A stretch of 64,000 bases of DNA, taken from positions 99,619,366 to 99,683,365 of the forward strand of contig NC_090023.1 of the NCBI RefSeq assembly GCF_037176765.1, written 5' to 3'. This document shows, in pieces, positions 1 through 11,012 of this stretch; the first letter of the stretch is position 1, and every line of letters starts with the position of its first letter. A program made the position numbers and the translations under genes. The notes beneath the pieces were generated by a model. It saw only the letters and a list, made by a program, of their open reading frames with translations, did no database searches and was not told the DNA's origin. The DNA comes from Anolis sagrei. Its lineage: Eukaryota > Chordata > Lepidosauria > Squamata > Anolidae.

Positions 1-600
1 TTATCATTGATTATGTTAGCTACACCTGAAAGTTGTTGCCGCCCAAGACTGTCTGGTGAACAAGTACATTTTCCTCACATCCCTCTGCAAGATTTCCCAT
101 TGCAGATTCTTGGTTAGCAAAATATAGTATTCTATTTATGTGTTAAATTTCTAACTTTTATTATAAACCAGCCAGACTTCCACGATCTGTTGCCCTTCGG
201 ACTATAACCTCTATCACTCCCTGGCCATTAGCCTTGTTGGCTAATGCTGATCAGACTCGTCTGAAATCTCTAGAATACTGCAAGTTGCCTAAGACTGCTC
301 CAAATACAATACTTTACAGTTATCAAATAGGGTTAAAACACTTTCTACAGATTAGGGCAAAAGATAAACTTTTCAATCTGATCTTTGCCCTAATGGTTTC
401 TTTTTAACTAAATTTATCTTGGATGATTTCCAACTCTTTTGTGAAGCAGCTCATAGCACTGATATCTTACATAATATAGTTAGACCAACAACTTCACATT
501 TTAGATCTTTTTTCCAAAGCCATTCTCTGGAAAATGCTTTCTAGTCTTAGCAGTTGTTACTTTTTAACTTGGCATGTTACTTTTAAACAGAAAACCTTTC
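1..600. other. Intron 2 of the RGN-like paralog, no feature seen
   Basis: This left edge lies downstream (minus strand) of exon 2 of the regucalcin-like paralog. I looked for its exon 3, which should encode a sequence like TMAxExxPAVxERH, on the minus strand and did not find it here. No repeat family was recognised in this stretch. Confidence 0.5.
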
Positions 601-743
601 TGTTGTCGAAGACTTTCATGGCCAGAATCAATGGGTTGCTGTGAGTTTTCTGGGCTGTATGGCCAAGTTCCAGAAGCATGGCCCTACAGCCATGAACACG
701 TCAGGAGAGAATGCTTCTGGAACATGGAAAACTCACAGCAACC
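601..743. mobile_element. Short Penelope-like (pLTR-type) repeat, inverted arms
   Basis: The insert has two inverted arms. The left arm reads GGGTTGCTGTGAGTTTTC and the right arm reads GAAAACTCACAGCAACCC. It is flanked by an exact 13-bp direct repeat, CAGAAAACCTTTC, at 588-600 and 744-756, which looks like a target-site duplication. The same family occurs at 21739-22054, 30560-30735 and 55173-55280. Assignment to Penelope-like elements rests on hammerhead-like cores in the longer copies and is inference. Confidence 0.5.
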
Positions 744-950
744 CAGAAAACCTTTCAGTTCTCATTAACAATTACAATAGTTCTTTTTCAATTATGAAAT
801 AAATATTGTTATGCAGCCTTGCACTTTATCCCGTGCTCTCTTCCCACGATTACAGCACAGCACTTCTCCCATTCCCAGTTCAAGCGCAAGGCTGCTTAGG
901 TCAGCTAGGGACTAGGTGTTTTCAAAAGCTTGTTTAAACAGCCAAGTCTT

Positions 951-978
951 CAGGTCCCCATGGACCTGAAGACCGTAG
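951..978. repeat. Small inverted repeat (12-bp arms)
   Basis: GTCTTCAGGTCC and GGACCTGAAGAC are separated by four bases, forming a short perfect hairpin in intron 2 of the RGN-like paralog. It may be the edge of an old L2 fragment. No function is implied. Confidence 0.4.
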
Positions 979-996
979 TACTCTGTTACTCATCTT

Positions 997-1024
997 CCTC
1001 CCTCCCTCCCTCCCTCCCTCCCTT
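997..1024 (+). repeat. (CCCT)n microsatellite
   Basis: About seven uninterrupted CCTC units form a pyrimidine-only simple repeat in intron 2 of the RGN-like paralog. Confidence 0.85.
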
Positions 1025-1202
1025 TCTTCCATTATACTTTCTACAAACCATCAAAAAAGTGGGATCTGTATAGAGTAAATAGATACACTTTCAATGTTAT
1101 TCAATTTTGTACATAATAGTGTCAGTACTCAACCAATTAGGAATGTCAGAAGTGAGAAGTAAGCATATAGTATTATTTAATGTTTCTCAGATATATACAT
1201 AC

Positions 1203-1385
1203 CTGCAAAATACCTCCCCATTGGGTCTACTTTTCCATCATTAAATCTGTTGTTGGGCTTATCTGCTTCTAGATCAATGATATTAACAAGGTTCTGATCT
1301 TCCCAGTCCAAGAAGGCAAACCTGGTTCCTACTGTGATCACATACCCGCCACACTTGCGAAGGGCTATGGAGCCAACACGAGCAT
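1203..1385 (-). CDS. RGN-like paralog, exon 2
   Basis: The acceptor is CTGCCTGCAG before AT-GCT, and the donor is GCAG|GTATGT. The exon encodes residues 55-116, including the blade with [11 protein letters not shown] (R101, N103). The phase-1 boundaries at both ends match exon 2 of the complete RGN exactly. Confidence 0.93.
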
Positions 1386-4300
1386 CTGCAGGCAGGACAG
1401 ATATGGACACAGTTCAAAAGCAAGACCACAGTAATCACACAATGCACAGGAGCTAGCATGGTGTAGTAGTTTGCATTTTGGTCTATGACAAAAACAAACA
1501 TTTTATATCTTAGACTCCTTTCCTCTTAATTCAATACTGGATTTCTTTATTCTTTATTGATTCTTCTCGTGTTCCCATTTTTTGGTTCAATTTGGAAACG
1601 TTTTTTGGACAGTTCCAAGGTACTAAGGCCAGCATGATTCAATCTACGTATTACTACAAGAAGATCTGAATCGCTCTGTCGATTGCTTCCCGTTGTCAGA
1701 CTGGTAAGCTGCAAAAATTCATCCATTTGCAATAAAGTTCTCTAAAGGGAGTAAAAAATGGACTTTGAGACAGTGATGGATGGGCCAACAGCCTTTGTGC
1801 CATGTCAATTCAAGTGACAGTCATATTGCACCAGTATAGTATGCATATTAGATTTGATCCTCATATACATTATTATCAATTTGATCACTGCTGTAATGTT
1901 CAACCATTTGAAATGGTTGAACAGAAACTCTATGAAGCTTTAGGCGCTTTTGCTGCCTATAACAGGGAAAACCAGCTGATTCCTAATCCATCTAAAATGC
2001 AGACATGTATTTTTAATCTTAAGAACAGACAAGCATCTCAAGCTCTGAGGATTAGCTGGGAAGGAATCCCACTGGAGCATTGCAACACACCAAAATACTT
2101 GGGAGTTACTCTGAACCATGCTCTGACTTACAAGAAGCATTGCTTGAATATCAGGCAAAAAGTGGGTGCTAGAAATAATATCATACGTAAACTGACTGGG
2201 GATCACAACCAGATATAGTGAAGACATCTACCCTTTCAACTTTGCTATTCTGCTGCTGAATACACATGCACAGTGTAGAATACATCTCACCACACTAAAA
2301 CAGTGGATGTGGCTCTTAATGAGACATGCCGCATTAACACAGAATGTCTACAACCAACACCACTGGAGAAATTATACTGTTTAGCTGGTATCACACCACC
2401 TGACATCCATCAGGAAGTAGCAGCCTAGAATGAAAAAACCAAAGCATTGACATCTTTGGCCCATCCTCTGTTCAAATATCAGCCAGCATGTCAATGTCCT
2501 AAATCAGGAAAGAGCTTCCTAAGATCTACAGAGATACTCGCAGGAACACATCAGCAAGCAAGTCCAAAAGTGACAGGTAAAACCCAGAACCTGAATCGGT
2601 GGCTGATGCCAGATGAGAAATTCCCTCCTGGGTACACAGAAGACTGGATGACTTGGAAGGTGCTGAACAGACTGTGCAGATGCAGAGCCAATCTTAAGAA
2701 ATGGGGCCACAAAGTGGAGTCCACAACATGCGAGTGAGAAGAAAAGCAAACCACAGACCACTTACTACAATGCAGTCTGAGCCCTGCCACATGCACAATG
2801 GAGGACCTTCTTATAGTGACACCAGAGCCACTCCAAGTGGCCAGCTACTGGTCAGGGGAAATTAAGTACAGTGCCAAGTTTTTTACTTTCTTTGTGGTTT
2901 TTTTTATACATTATAGCTCTATTCTCAATTCGCTTCTGACAGGATAAATCACTCAATCAATCTGATTAAAGAAAATTAAATTTCACTCTGTTTGTTTTCT
3001 GCCACATCACTGAAACTAGTTAGATGAATTTTCACCCAGTATTGGAGGGCATGTTCAACATCATTTCTTATGTGAGATAGATAAAATTAACTTGGAGAGC
3101 TACGTGGTACCTCAGTTTTTTCAGTGTTTATACCAAATTTTGAAGGTATTTTAGCAGGCATGTAGCCAGGGTGGGGGGGGCTTGAGGGGCTTCAGCCCCC
3201 CCCCCCCGAAATTTTCATGGTGCGAAAAGGCCTTACTGGTGCATTATTTAAACTGTTATGTTTATTCATATCATGATCTGATCACCATACTCTGGTTGCT
3301 CTGGTTGCTTCTGGGTTGAGAGAATCGGCCGTCTACGAATACGTTGCCCAGGGGACGCCCGGATGTCTTGCAATCCTGCGAGGAGACCACCTGCTGCAAT
3401 GCACCCTGAGCCCTGCCACATGCACGATGGAGGACCTTCTTGCGGCAACCCCAGAGGCACTCCAAGTGGCCAGATACTGGTCAAAGGACATTTAACCAAA
3501 TACCAAATTTGCAAAATCTGTGTGGGTTTTTTTTTCTTTCTTTTTTTCTTTTTCTTTTTAATCTCTGTGTTTGTTTTGCTCTGTTAGAATTGTAATACAA
3601 TGGTTGCTGATGACACGATAAATAAAAATAAATAAAATCACCATACTCAATATATCCCATATTCATGGGGGTATTGGGGTAATGATACAAAAGGTTTGCT
3701 AGGGTAGACCCTCTTTCACTCAGACTCAGCCCCCCCTGAAACTCACCCCCCCCGAAACCCCCCTGAAAAATTCCCCCCCCCCCCCGAAACGAAATCCTGG
3801 CTACGGGGCTGTATTTTAGGGATGACATACCCTCAAATATAGATTGTTGAGGTATATACAAATTATACAAAAATTAATTTAAGAAGTCTGAGACACCCAG
3901 TTTTGTTGTTGTTGTTCATGCAGAATCATTATTGGGCTGCAAATTGGAGAGGCCCCCCTCTCTCAGGGGCAAATGAAACTGATGTGCAACATGATGATTG
4001 TAGGCAGCCCCCCTCCAGAGCAACTAAACTGTACAATTACTAATTATGATTATCCAGAATACTGCTGAGCTTAGTTACAGATACCATAAAATAGATCAGT
4101 TGTTAGAAAATGAGTCAGCTGAGATTGAGCAGCCAAATACATCCATATCTAAGGAAACCTAAATAATTTGGGTACGCTGAATTAATGTTGACAATTGCAT
4201 GTTGCATGAACAGTGACATTGAGAGATAACGTGCTTGGGTAAAGCAGAGCCCACTCAACCCAAAAGCATTGCTTTACAACTTTCCTGTGCTGTACTTCAA

Positions 4301-4929
4301 CATAAATATCTCCAGGGCTCCTTATGGATAGTTAATGTATTCTTACTGTCAGAGAAGTGGAAAGCTGGAGCTTTTTGGCTTAGGGGCTAAAAGAACTTTG
4401 GGGAATGTGTTGCCACTCCTCATAGGGTTTGGTTTCCAGACCTTTTGTTATTTAAATTCCCATAAAACCCACTGGGGAGTTTAGACCAGTAACACTCCCT
4501 CAACCTAAGGCAATGGAAAATCTCCTCTGAATAAAAATTGTCAAGAAAATTGTAATGGGGTGCCATAAAGCAGAAAAACAGAAGGGACATAACAACGACA
4601 ATAAAAAAATACATGCATAGCTGGATTCTTAAAGACAGACTGTAATCTGTCTCGGTAATCAATTGAATTTTGTTCTGCCTTCATCCCTTATAGTCTGAAA
4701 CAATTTTCCAAAATACTCTAAACAGACTACCAGAGGTTGCAGGTTTAGAAAAAGTATTGCTCTTACCCACAGGCACACACTGAACTTCATTGGTGATTGA
4801 ATTCCAGCGGCACACTTTCTGTGAATTGATATCCACAAAAACAAGGGAATTCTGCCTTTCTTCCCAGACAGGGCACTCTCCCATCCTGTTCTTCTCTTTC
4901 ACAATAGTCTCAATTTTAATGGAAGACAT
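1203..4929 (-). CDS. Regucalcin-like paralog (second RGN copy), exons 1-2 only in window
   Basis: This is a second regucalcin (SMP30/gluconolactonase) gene, lying downstream of the complete RGN in the same orientation. The coding part seen is exon 1 (4767-4929, 163 bp) and exon 2 (1203-1385, 183 bp). Both lengths and both intron phases are identical to the complete copy, so the genes share structure by duplication. The start [10 protein letters not shown] matches the family N-terminus, and an acceptor (CCCATTTAG) sits 3 nt before the ATG, as in the other copy. Residues E18, R101 and N103, which bind metal and substrate in human RGN, are kept. By my own count 67 of the first 116 residues equal the neighbouring copy, so the duplication is old. 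No disruption is seen. Exons 3-6 should lie left of the window. If complete it would be a cytosolic beta-propeller lactonase. Intron 1 (1386-4766) carries LINE and DNA-element insertions. Confidence 0.93.
1905..2885 (+). mobile_element. Jockey/Vingi-like LINE fragment (RT thumb to 3' end)
   Basis: Translation shows the region after the RT catalytic core. It includes [19 protein letters not shown] and [16 protein letters not shown], and further on a C-terminal CxC...H....C motif ([16 protein letters not shown]) in another frame. These are typical of jockey/I/Vingi-type non-LTR elements. The reading frame is broken, so the copy is dead. The 3' part is shared with the insertion at 3386-3636. It sits in intron 1 of the RGN-like paralog, antisense to it. 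The clade name is from memory of such proteins. Confidence 0.7.
3155..3815. mobile_element. TIR-type element with poly-G/poly-C ends, interrupted by a retroposon
   Basis: The left end has GTAGCCAGG followed by runs of G then C. The right end has C runs followed by CCTGGCTACGGGG, the inverted counterpart. The two halves are separated by the retroposed insert at 3293-3636, which has its own target-site duplication. I infer a non-autonomous DNA element in intron 1 of the RGN-like paralog. The superfamily is unknown. Confidence 0.45.
3293..3636 (+). mobile_element. Chimeric retroposon: antisense SINE piece joined to LINE 3' end
   Basis: An exact 12-bp repeat, ATCACCATACTC, lies at 3281-3292 and 3637-3648. 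Bases about 3300-3385 match the minus strand of the tRNA-type SINE family seen at 26731-27006 (GAGAATCGGCCGTCTAC, GGGGACGCCCGGATGT). Bases 3386-3636 match the 3' end of the jockey/Vingi-like LINE at 1905-2885 (CTGAGCCCTGCCACATGCAC) and end in GACACGATAAATAAA. A single target-site duplication encloses both parts, so they inserted together. Confidence 0.7.
3816..4766. other. Intron 1 of the RGN-like paralog, no further feature
   Basis: This stretch is intronic sequence adjoining exon 1. It has a short (GTT)n near 3903 and two C-rich spots, but no repeat family or exon I could recognise. Confidence 0.4.
4767..4929 (-). CDS. RGN-like paralog, exon 1 with start codon
   Basis: The ATG is at 4929-4927 and the donor is CCTGTGG|GTAAGAG. 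The exon encodes residues 1-54, including the metal ligand E18 in [10 protein letters not shown] 5' UTR intron is implied by the acceptor just upstream (exon begins at 4932), so a non-coding first exon must lie to the right. Confidence 0.95.
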
Positions 4930-4932
4930 GGT

Positions 4933-6459
4933 CTAAATGGGAGAGAACAACCAAAGAGCACTAGTAAACATGAAGAGGAATGCAATTAACCTGTTTTCCC
5001 TCCCACGGTGAGACCTGCTTCAGCAGTCAAGGTTGCAAATTAAGCCTATGTTTGCTTTCTGGTACTGAACATAAAATACATTACATGGAAAACACGGAGA
5101 TGGGGAAAAGACTGTGTTATGAGAGGGAGCATTTTCTTCTAAAAAAGAAAAGAAAAGTTAGAGCTAGAAACTACTGTATTTTGGGTCAAAAATGATGGGG
5201 ATCTAGCTATGCCTGACCACAAGGTGGTAATCTGAAAGTCTGACTGTGTTCACCTCTGTTTTACCACTAGGAATTGTTCACATGAAAAATTTATTTTCTC
5301 AATCCTGCAAATAACTTTTTGCAAAAAGAGTATCTGGTGTCACTATTTATATTGCCATTACAGGCAAGATAAAATTCTGGAAAAATTCAGCAAAACAGAG
5401 ACAAAATATGAAGAATAATGTTCAGTGTTATATGACACTTCTTTCTAAACTAGCTTTTAAATCAAACCAGAGCATTAAATGTGCACTGATAGGCATCTAT
5501 ATTGAAATAATAATATTATAATAATGTACGCTATAGTGAATATCATCAAACAGATTACAGTTTAAGAGGTTATTATAAAGACCTGCAATGGTTGATCTTA
5601 TCTGCAATTGAAAGTTGGTTTATTGTAGGTTAGAACTAGTCAGCAGTCACATGAATCAAAAGGCATGTCCTAACTCTCCACTTTTCACAATAGCCTGTTC
5701 TGCAACATCAATCATGCGGGACGTAATTGACCTTTTACTAAGGAAAGCAGGAACTGGTGGATGTCAGAAGGATAGTAAAAGTATAAAGGAGAATTGCAGA
5801 GATTCACAGATGAAAATAGTTCATTCCAATTTGTCTTCAAGGCATCAAAACATACATGTACATTCACATAAACAGGTCAAAGTAGCCCCTTTTAAAAAGG
5901 AAACTTTGCAATTGTGGAAGTCTGAAATTTATGACCAAAAAAAGGGGGGGGGAATATAGCCTCAGTGAAGTGGTGATGTATTTGAAATTGCACAATTCTG
6001 GATGAATAAATTATTATTTTTATTACCATAAAAGTTTCATGAAAGAGATGTACTGGACACAAAAGGAGCGCTGAGGCTCATTTTAAGACCATTCACAGGA
6101 ATGCCTATTCTAACTGTCACTATAAAAAAAAACTAACACAGATGAATCTGAGAGTTCCCATCTCACGTGTAGATAAGTGCCTATAGCTGTTTCCATGTGT
6201 ATCAGTAGCTCTGAAGACAATTGCTCCCCAACTCCAAAATCCTCAGTTTCCAAACACTTATGAAACAATTTACAGACAGAGTCCGATGGAGCAACCAGTG
6301 GAATTAATTTTGCATCATATGATAGGCTCCATGGGATTCGTTCTGTAAACTGTTTTTAAAGTATGTAGAAATGAGGTAGGGAGAGGGAACCCTGCATCTG
6401 ATGATATAGTTTTCTATGTACTACTTGCAGCACAAACTCAATATCCTACTTATTTGAGC
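4933..6459. other. Upstream region of the RGN-like paralog, no clear feature
   Basis: This should contain the 5' UTR intron of the paralog. It holds short A/G-rich runs and a poly-G tract near 5945 but no recognisable repeat or coding exon. Confidence 0.4.
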
Positions 6460-6484
6460 AAATGTCAGAACTAAAGGCCAGAGC

Positions 6485-6493
6485 ATTTATATA
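6485..6493 (-). promoter_or_regulatory. Candidate TATA box for the RGN-like paralog
   Basis: On the minus strand the sequence reads CCAGCTATATAAATGCTC. It resembles the candidate RGN promoter at 28.32 kb, which reads CCCAGCTGCTATAAATG. Its distance, about 1.56 kb before the coding exon, is close to the 1.7 kb in the complete copy. This rests on a short motif only and is weak. Confidence 0.22.
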
Positions 6494-6524
6494 GCTGGAT
6501 AGCTGTAGTTCTCAAAAACCCTTA

Positions 6525-6704
6525 AGACACCAGATAGTCTCTAATCTTGGAAGCTAAAGCAGGGGCAGCCCTCCTTGGAGACTACCAATGAGTGCCAAGT
6601 GCTACAAGCTATATTTCAGAGGGGAAAATCACTTCTGAGTTTTCCTTGTCTAAGAAAACCCTATGAAATTCACAGGGTTGCCACAAGCAATTTATGGCAA
6701 CCAC
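6525..6704 (+). mobile_element. 5S-rRNA-derived SINE, sense
   Basis: The head resembles vertebrate 5S rRNA from its internal promoter onward (TCTTGGAAGCTAAAGCAGGG, GGAGACTACCAATGAGTGCC, GTGCTACAAGCTA). It then runs into a SINE body (CTAAGAAAACCCTATGAAAT). It is too diverged for a functional 5S gene. The family is known in squamates as 5S-Sauria-type SINEs. Confidence 0.7.
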
Positions 6705-7062
6705 ATGTTGTTGCTGTTGTTGTTGTTGTGTACCTTCAAGACATTTCCAACTTATGGTGATCCTATGTTGACCCTGCCATGACTTTTCTTGGCAATATTA
6801 GTTCAGTTCAAAGGTGGTTTGTCCTTGCCTTTCTCTGAGGCCCTTCTACACTGCCATATAAACCAGATTATCAAATCAGATAATCCACATTATCTGCTTT
6901 GAACTGGAGTATATGAGTCCACACTGTGAGATAATCCAGGTCAAATCAGAAAGGGCCAGAGTGGGACTTGCCCAAGTTCACTCAATGGGTTTTCATGGCT
7001 GAGCAGTTATTCAAACCCTTGTCTCCAGAACTGTATTCTAACATTCAAGCCACTACCCTGTT
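6705..7062 (-). mobile_element. tRNA-derived SINE (antisense), split by a MITE
   Basis: On the minus strand it starts near 7062 with a tRNA-like head, carries a B-box-like run, then CACTCAATGGG...GGGCAAGTCCCACT, and ends in a (CAA)n-type tail at 6705-6730 next to ACTTATGGTGATCC. A PIF-like MITE interrupts it at 6838-6955. The family recurs at 26690-27175, 28790-28908, 32805-32905 and 62780-62962. Confidence 0.65.
6838..6955. mobile_element. PIF/Harbinger-like MITE
   Basis: It begins GGCCCTTCTACACTGCCATA and ends GAAAGGGCC, with internal repeats of AGATAATCCACATTATCTG. It is the same family as the hairpin MITEs in RGN intron 4. It is inserted inside an older SINE. Confidence 0.6.
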
Positions 7063-7065
7063 CTG

Positions 7066-9190
7066 ATCCATTGAAAGCACATGCAAATACACATTACCTA
7101 CAGCTACACCACTCCTTATCTTTTTTTTCACCTCAAACATGAAACTCATAACTACACTTATTCTTTCTCAGTTATGAAAACCTCAACTAGAAATTGTTAA
7201 TGTAATTGTATTTGCACAATTATATATTTTGTTTTGCCTGGTTTAAACCATTTAAAGCAAGCATATTACCAAAGGGATGTTTCAGCTACTTGGAATTTTC
7301 TTGCACTATCAGCAAGAAACCCAGCTCTCAGTTCACAGAGTTTTGAATAAAAGACGTTGCCTTCTTCTACTCCATGCAAACAATCTTGTAATACCCTGTA
7401 TATATAGCCTATAGTAAAACATTTGTGGATAATTGAAATACACATTTTGAGGAAGAGTTATTTCACATGATGTTTTCTTCTTGACAGATTTCAGACTAAT
7501 ATAAATGGAAACAGATGGTGGGGCTGACAGGTCAATGAACACATATGGAAGATATTAATGCACAAAATATGCCGAAATATCAAATATCAGTGTACTACAA
7601 AGAATAAAATATGAACCAATTAAGAAAATATCAATGATGCAACCATTTTTATGGGAAACAAGAATTGTGCAATGAACAACAAAATCCAGTGTCCAGTCAT
7701 ACACTGACATTTAGGCATTTTTGTATTTTAGTATTTTTCTATATGTGTTAGAAAATGTGTTAGCCCCACCATCTTTCCTGTTCATTTTGATATTCAAAGG
7801 TTGGTGTTTTATACCTAACCTAACCTTGCAAACTAATTTTCAGATTAATATTATTATTAACATGCTCTCCGTTCCGTGGTCAAAATCTCCCACTATTAGT
7901 ATATATTATTATATATATGATCTCAATATTAGTTTATAATATTGAGATCATAAATATTATAGACTAATATAACCTGGTGTAATACAATATGATAGACTAA
8001 TGTAATCTGAAAAATTGCCTCTGACACCTTCATAAACAGCCAAAATAAAAGTGATCATGATGCAACATGGTGCTCCTGAGATAGCCCTTCCAAACTGTGA
8101 TGGACTTCCAAACCCATCATTTCCTACCACCAAGGCCAATGATCTGTGGTTTTAACATCTGGAAGGCATCAGCTTGGGTAGGGCTATTTTAGGACATCTG
8201 AATTAATATTTTAAGTCCTAAGCAATATTTACCTTACCTTATTGTGTTCAGCCAAGTAACTTTTCCAACTGGGGACAACTTGAATAATACATTTCTTTAG
8301 GTTGGCTATTTCCTGATATACTTTTCCTGTAAGTCTAAGTGCCCAGCCCAAAGGGAAAAAAACTACCTATCGGGCGTAGCAGTGACTCTTCTTGATCCTG
8401 TTATTGAGTTCTTGCTCAATCATACGGAAACCACAAGAATGTCATCATAATAAATGTAGCACAGTAATCTTCTCTTAGAGAGCCCAAGGATTGTCGGTAG
8501 CTCTTCTAGTCAGAATGAAGTGTCAAATGAAGAGGAGAACATCTCTTTTAATAATGTGAGCATTTTTAGTGAATAAATAAGACAAAGGTATTCAGGCCAT
8601 TATAAATGTCATTCTGAACCTGATCTGATAGCAAAGATAAACATTAAGAGTCAGAATGCATGATCAGATGACTAAGCAACTACCTTTCAACACTACAAAG
8701 GACACCTGTATGTAATTTTTAAAGGCTGTAGTACCTAGGTAAACCTCCATCTCTACCAACACTTAGATTAGTCTAGATTTCCCACCACTGAAAATATATA
8801 TGAAGATGACAGGCATTAGTGAATGATTAGTTGATTGAAGCAGCTTCTGATGATGAGTAGTATTGGTGAAAACTATATCCTACAAAAATAATACCCACTT
8901 TCCTGAAGTCAATTTATGTTGTAAACCAGAGAGTACCATTTTTTTTTCATATGTAGTTATAACATAGCAACATTTGCCATATCTCTGGGTGAAGAATAAA
9001 TTACTTTTCATATAAAAGAGAATGGGAATAATGTTTATCACCAGATATTGCTGGAGAACAGCTCATTTTCCCCACCATTGGCTTGGCTGGCTAGAGCTGC
9101 TAAGACTTGCAGTCCAACATCTAAGGATGCGTATTCCTTCCTTTAAGATACTGGGCAGAGTGTTTTGGGAGTTGCAATCCAAAAACCTAA
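7066..9190. other. Intergenic, AT-rich, no feature recognised
   Basis: This is a roughly 2.1-kb stretch between the two RGN copies. It contains only short AT repeats near 7900-7980, where a small inverted repeat TATTGAGATCATAA-like pair occurs. No exon, SINE or transposon end was recognised. Confidence 0.4.
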
Positions 9191-9195
9191 TCATA

Positions 9196-10135
9196 ACATC
9201 ATAGAATCATAGAGTTGGAAGAGCCCACATGGGCTTATTAGTCCAATCCCCTGCCATGCAGGAAAACCACAATCAAAGTACCCCCAACAGGTGGTCATTC
9301 AGCCTCTTTTTAAAAGCCTCCAAGGAAGGAGCTTCCACCACACTCAAAGGCAGAGAGTTCCACTGCTGAACAGCTCTTACAGCCAGGAAGTTCTTCCTAA
9401 TGTTCAGATGGAATCTCCTCTCCTGTAGTTTGATTCCATTGCTCCTAGTCCTAGTTTCCAGGGCAGAAAACAAACCTGCTCCCTCTTCCTTATGATCTCC
9501 TTTCACATATTTAGACATGACCATCATGTCTCCTCACAACCTTCTCTTCCACAGCTTTTGAAACCACTCCAAATAGGACATGGTCTCCAGACCTTTGATC
9601 ACTTTAGTCACCCTCCTCTGGACACATTCCAGCTTGTCAAAGCAAAATAGAGGGATCATGACTTCCCTCGATTTAGACACTATACTCCTTTTGATGCAAC
9701 CCAAAATCCCATTGGCTTTTTAAGCTGCTGCATGACGTTGTCAGTTCATGTTCAACTTGTTATCCATGAAGACTCCAAGATCTTTTTCAGATGTACTATT
9801 GTTGAGCCAGGCATCAATCATCCTGTATCTGTACATTTCACTTTTTCTGTCTAAGTGATGTATCCTACATTTCTCCTTGTTGAAATTCATTTTGTTAATT
9901 TTGTCCCAGCTCTCCAATCTGTTAAGGTCATTTTGAATTCAGATTCTGTCCTCTGGTGTTTCAGCTATCCCTACCAATGTGGTGTCCTCTGCAAACTTAA
10001 TAAGCACGCCCTCTAAACCTTCATCCAAACCATTAATAAAGACGTTGAACAGTACTGGGCCCAGAACAGAACCCTGAAGGACCCCACTAGTCACTTATTT
10101 CCAGGATGAAGTGGATCTATGTTTCCACGCTTTAG
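9196..10135 (-). mobile_element. CR1 LINE, 3' portion
   Basis: The 3' end shows as CATAGAATCATAGAGTTGGA on the plus strand, the reverse of the CR1 ATTCTATGATTCTATGA tail. The minus-strand translation includes NIRKNFLAVRAVQQWNSLP and further CR1 C-terminal sequence. About 0.94 kb of the 3' half is present. It is 5'-truncated, as is usual for CR1. Confidence 0.85.
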
Positions 10136-10580
10136 TCTTAATGTAATCCATTGCCTGCCAGCATTCCAACTGTTTTGTGTAGGTGGCAATGATGATTGGG
10201 AGCATCTTGAAAAACATGAAAATCAAGGTATAAATTTCTTAAGTTCTGAAATGTGCCTATGGGTTTTTTAAAGAATCCCAAACATACAAGATCACCAGAT
10301 TAGCACTATCCTAGGTCAAAAAATGTGTTCAGTGGGGACAATATTTTGTGATGTAACATGAGGTGGACCTTAGTCATATTACAAGGGTGATTTTAAAAGA
10401 AGCAGGCCCTGGTGACAAAACTGTGTGATCATTTAAGCATAAGCCCCAGTTGTGGAGAGTATGTTCTTGAAGTAAAATAAAAGATGAAAGTGAATGATTG
10501 TGGGGAATATATACAGTATGACCCCTGTACCTCCATGTCTCATCTTGCTGTTTCATTAACTTGCATCTGACAAAATATGT

Positions 10581-10745
10581 GCTCTCTAGTAATTTTCTAG
10601 GTCCTCCAGATGATTCTGTGGTACGCTTTCACCAGAAGTTACCACAGAATCAAGGTGGAGCACCTAGCAAATTCCTAGAGAGGAAGCTTTACCAGGAATT
10701 GTCAAGGCCCTCTGTGTTAACTTCTGGTGAAAGCTATTTGTTTCA
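10581..10745. repeat. Unclassified MITE-like repeat
   Basis: It contains TAGGTCCTCCAGATGATTCTG and, inverted, ACCACAGAATCAAGGTGGA and AGCAAATTCCTAGAGAG. Related fragments occur at 15925-16065, 24120-24300 and 26305-26345, so it is a dispersed family of unknown class. Confidence 0.4.
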
Positions 10746-10784
10746 ACAGTGTTCATTATTACCCATTGTTTTGATATGTTCAGG

Positions 10785-10875
10785 AACATACACTCTATAA
10801 ATACAGGGATTGTACTATATACATACACTTTATAGGGCTTGCACTGTATACACACACTTTATAGTGTACTGTATC
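10785..10875 (+). repeat. Short tandem repeat, about 29 bp x 3
   Basis: Three diverged units share TACAC/TTTATAG/GCACTGTATA motifs (ACACTCTATAAATAC, ACACTTTATAGGGCTTG, ACACTTTATAGTGTACTG). Confidence 0.5.
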
Positions 10876-11012
10876 ATGATGATTGAAGAAAAGTGTACAA
10901 GCCCTGAAACTCAAGACCATGGCCTGATATCTAACAATCCTAGATATGAATACTTTTTTGGATGGATAGGGACTAAATGGAGAAGATACTGAATTTTTCA
11001 GGTACAATTGAA

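Noticed and set aside
1386-1410. Met codons at 1410 and 24738 as protein starts in RGN exons
   Set aside because: They are in introns or inside exon 2. Splice sites and alignment place the starts at 4929 and 26627.
1905-2885. Host reverse transcriptase-like gene
   Set aside because: The frames are broken and match a LINE C-terminus; a 3' copy of the same element lies nearby.
6525-6640. 5S rRNA gene (also 27400-27520 antisense)
   Set aside because: Only part of 5S is recognisable, it is diverged, and it runs straight into a SINE body.
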